A DNA stretch of 64,000 nucleotides from Streptomyces sp. Ru62 (GTDB lineage Bacteria > Actinomycetota > Actinomycetes > Streptomycetales > Streptomycetaceae): positions 204,901-268,900 of the forward strand of contig NZ_PQSU01000009.1 in the NCBI RefSeq assembly GCF_002920615.1. Reading direction: 5' to 3'. Both the position numbers and the translations under genes were made by a program. This document shows, one piece after another, positions 61,909-64,000 of the stretch. Every line of letters begins with the position of its first letter. The stretch's first letter is position 1. Below the pieces are notes generated by a model that worked only from the letters and a program-made list of their open reading frames with translations, was not told where the DNA came from and did no database searches.

Positions 61909-62953
61909 CGGCCGTCACCCTGTCGTCGCGCCCCAGGGTGCGCACCTGCGGCAGTACCTCGGAGGCGACCAGTTCCGTGGCCGCCTGGACGTCGGCGTAC
62001 GGGAGACCGCCGACGTCGATGGCGAGCAGGTGCAGGTCGTGGCCCCACAACTCCTGCAACTGCCCGAGCCGGTCGACCACTTCGGCGGGGCTGCCGCAGA
62101 TCGCGGGACCGTCGGGGCCGATGTAGGTGTCGAAGTCCGGCGGGGCCGGGGGCCCGACGGTGCCGGGCTTCTTCACCGTCAGATAGGTCTCGATGTAGGG
62201 GGCCCAGCGGGCGCGTGCCTCCTGCGAGGTCTCGGCGACGAACACATGGCTGGCGGCGCCCAGCCGGCCCGTGGGCTCCGTCCGCCGCTCCTTCCAGAGC
62301 GCACGGTAGGAGTCGAACACCGGGACGAAGACGTCGGGTCGGCGCGCCGTCGTGCCGACCACCAGGGGCAGCCCGTGGTCGACGGCCAGCCCGACCGACT
62401 CCGAGCCCACTCCCCCGCTGATCCAGAACGGCGGCCGGGGCTGCAGGGGGCGCGGTTGTACCAGCACGTTGTCCAGGGGCGGACGGAACCGCCCCCGCCA
62501 GGTGACCCGTTCCTCGGTCCACAGCCGCAGCAGCAGTTCGGTGTTCTCGCGTTTGCGGGCCGCCTTGGACTCGGGTGCCTGGTCGAAGACGACGTACGGC
62601 TCGGGGAAGAAGGAACCGCCGATGACCATGTCGAGGCGCCCGTCGGACAGCAGGTCCAGCAGCGCGTAGTCCTCCGCGACGAGTACCGGGTCCCGGTTGG
62701 CGACCAGGGTGGTGCCGGTGGCCAGCCGGATGGTGGAGGTGTGTTCGGCGATCGCGGCCAGGACCAGTGCCGGGGAGGGGATGACGTCGCGCTCCCCGAA
62801 GTGATGCTCCCCGAGGGTGTACCAGGAGAAGCCGAGCCGTTCCGCCTCGGCCGCCGCCCGGACGACGTCCCGCAGCCGTTCCCGCTGGGTGAGGATGGTC
62901 CCGGTGACCGGGTCGGGCAGCAGGCTGCCGAAGGTGATGAGACCTAGCTCCAT
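61901..62953 (-). CDS. LLM-class flavin-dependent oxidoreductase
   Basis: A 350-residue luciferase-like monooxygenase. LGLITFGSLLPDP, GFSWYTLGEHHFGERDVIPSPALVLAAIAEHTSTIRLATGTTLV and DLLSDGRLDMVIGGSFF are the bacterial-luciferase family blocks. Unlike the usual (E/D)HH, the EHH here is intact. It is coupled to a peptide-type ABC ATPase (10-bp overlap) and a PPOX flavin protein (8-bp overlap). With the downstream sulfurtransferase this suggests oxidative breakdown of an imported compound, possibly organosulfur. That is inference from neighbours only. Confidence 0.9.
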   Translation of the reverse strand: MELGLITFGSLLPDPVTGTILTQRERLRDVVRAAAEAERLGFSWYTLGEHHFGERDVIPSPALVLAAIAEHTSTIRLATGTTLVANRDPVLVAEDYALLDLLSDGRLDMVIGGSFFPEPYVVFDQAPESKAARKRENTELLLRLWTEERVTWRGRFRPPLDNVLVQPRPLQPRPPFWISGGVGSESVGLAVDHGLPLVVGTTARRPDVFVPVFDSYRALWKERRTEPTGRLGAASHVFVAETSQEARARWAPYIETYLTVKKPGTVGPPAPPDFDTYIGPDGPAICGSPAEVVDRLGQLQELWGHDLHLLAIDVGGLPYADVQAATELVASEVLPQVRTLGRDDRVTAGA

Positions 62954-64000
62954 GAGGTGTCCTCCGTGCGACGGTCGTGGTGGTGCGTGGTGCGGGCGGC
63001 GGCTTCCCCCGGGGCGTCCGGGGTGTTCGGGGGGTGCGGGAGGCGCGGGGGGTGCGGGGTGTTCGGGGGGTGCGGCGTGTTCCGTCCGGGTACGGCGGCC
63101 AGCAGTTCGCGGGTGTAGGGGTGCCGGGGCGCGCGCAGGACGCGGTCGGTGGCGCCTTCCTCGACGACGTGTCCCTCGCGCAGGACCGCGATGCGGTCGC
63201 TGACCTGTCCGACGACGGCCAGGTCGTGCGAGATGAACAGATAGGCCATCCCGTGGCGCTCTTGGAGTCCGAGCAGCAGTTCCAGGATCCTCGCCTGCAC
63301 GGTGACGTCGAGCGCGGAGACCGGTTCGTCGCAGACCAGCAGTTCCGGGCCGAGGGCGAGGGCACGGGCGATGGCCACCCGCTGGCGCTGTCCGCCGGAG
63401 AGCTCGGCGGCCCTGCGCCGCAGCGCGTCCGCCGGCAGCGCGACGTCGTCCAGCAGCCGGCGTACGGTCGCGGCGCGCTGCGCGCGGTCGCCGACGCGGT
63501 GGTTGCGCAGGGGCTCGGTGAGCAGTTCCTCGACGGTGAAACGGGGGTTGAGGGAGGCGTACGGGTTCTGGTGCACGAGCTGGACACGGCGGTGCAGGCG
63601 GCGCCGGGCCGCACCGCGTACCGCGGTGACGTCGACGCCGTCCAGTTCGACGGTGCCTGCCTCGGGCCGTTCCAGGCCGAGCACCAGGCGGGCGGTGGTG
63701 GACTTCCCGGAGCCGGACTCGCCGACCAGGCCGAGGGTACGGCCGCGCGGGATGTCGAAGCCGATCCCGTCGACGGCGAGGTGCCGGCGCCGGGGGCCGG
63801 GGCCGCGCAACGGGAAGGAGAGGGTGAGACCGCGCACCCGCAGCAGTACGCCGGCGTCCGGCGCGTCGCCGGGCGGGCCGGTCGCGGGGGCCGGTCCGGG
63901 TGCCGGGGCCGGTTCGGGCGCGGGGGCCGGTCGCGGTGCCGGGGCCGTTCCGGGCGCGGGCGCCGTTCCGGGCGCGGGCGCCGTTCCGGGCGCGGGAGTC
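62944..64000 (-). CDS. Peptide/nickel-type ABC ATPase, partial, with Ala/Pro linkers
   Basis: The open frame runs past the window edge. The visible ATPase has Walker A GESGSGKST, Q-loop LVHQNPYASLNPRF, signature LSGGQRQRVAIARAL, Walker B LLVCDEPVSALD and the oligopeptide C-terminal motif APRHPYTRELLAAVPG, all of the DppF/OppF type. It is preceded in frame by a low-complexity linker of repeated PAPGTA units (about 50 residues) that continues upstream. This suggests the second half of a fused DppD-DppF protein. The tail is also low complexity (repeated NTPHPP). It overlaps the LLM gene by 10 bp. Confidence 0.88.
   Translation of the reverse strand, partial: TPAPGTAPAPGTAPAPGTAPAPRPAPAPEPAPAPGPAPATGPPGDAPDAGVLLRVRGLTLSFPLRGPGPRRRHLAVDGIGFDIPRGRTLGLVGESGSGKSTTARLVLGLERPEAGTVELDGVDVTAVRGAARRRLHRRVQLVHQNPYASLNPRFTVEELLTEPLRNHRVGDRAQRAATVRRLLDDVALPADALRRRAAELSGGQRQRVAIARALALGPELLVCDEPVSALDVTVQARILELLLGLQERHGMAYLFISHDLAVVGQVSDRIAVLREGHVVEEGATDRVLRAPRHPYTRELLAAVPGRNTPHPPNTPHPPRLPHPPNTPDAPGEAAARTTHHHDRRTEDTSWS

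Noticed and set aside
63000..63100. Separate small gene in the NTPHPP-repeat stretch
   Set aside because: It is the in-frame low-complexity tail of the ABC ATPase.

Overview
The window is GC-rich actinobacterial DNA, most likely from a Streptomyces chromosome. The signs are strong third-position GC bias, many GTG starts with GGAGG-type ribosome sites, a WhiB-family protein, a LuxR-type large ATP-binding regulator, DyP peroxidase, SpoIIE/STAS partner switches and many MarR/TetR/LacI regulators. No rRNA, tRNA, CRISPR array or intact insertion sequence was seen. The first 28 kb and the stretch around 52-53 kb are rich in broken genes (NRPS, MFS, amino-acid permease, MBL-fold, TetR and transposase remnants). 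That looks like an eroding accessory region such as a chromosome arm.

Layout. 1-4 kb: the start of an FtsX-like permease, then a tightly coupled operon of 2-hydroxyacid dehydrogenase, acyl-CoA dehydrogenase-like protein and a second-type prephenate dehydratase. 4.4-6.3 kb: a secreted peptidoglycan amidase. 7.5-24.4 kb: small detoxification genes (two VOC proteins, an ABM monooxygenase, two NmrA-like reductases), WhiB with two possible microproteins, MarR, a LAL regulator, DyP peroxidase, a serine hydrolase, a GNAT, and an SDR with its ArsR regulator. Five sites in this part share a TGTCAC-N17-GGTC promoter-like motif, with one base change in one site. They suggest one extracytoplasmic-function (ECF) sigma regulon spread over 14 kb. 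25.4-27.7 kb: a gluzincin-type metallopeptidase and a HAD-like protein, convergent.

28.3-36 kb holds a LacI-controlled catabolic operon: a complete PotABCD-like importer, a FrlB-like SIS deglycase and a FrlD-like PfkB kinase, probably for fructosamines (Amadori compounds). 36.2-39.7 kb holds a LysR regulator divergent from pcaF-pcaI-pcaJ-like genes, the last steps of the beta-ketoadipate pathway. 40.2-42.7 kb holds an RsbQ / RsbP / RsbV-like stress-signalling module. 43-44.7 kb holds an Old Yellow Enzyme and a MarR regulator.

45-48.4 kb is the most unusual locus: an ABC exporter (ATPase and permease) coupled to one continuous reading frame that joins a squalene/phytoene-synthase-like domain to a complete cis-prenyltransferase domain. 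48.7-52 kb holds a quinone oxidoreductase divergent from its TetR regulator across a three-box operator, then azlCD with a divergent Lrp/AsnC regulator. 53-61 kb holds an orphan OmpR-type response regulator, an FAD monooxygenase, an SDR, a MarR/MFS pair around a nested palindrome, and an LLM-flavin protein fused to a hemerythrin domain. 60.5-64 kb is an operon of a peptide-type ABC ATPase (cut by the window edge), an LLM oxidoreductase, a PPOX-fold protein and a rhodanese-type sulfurtransferase.
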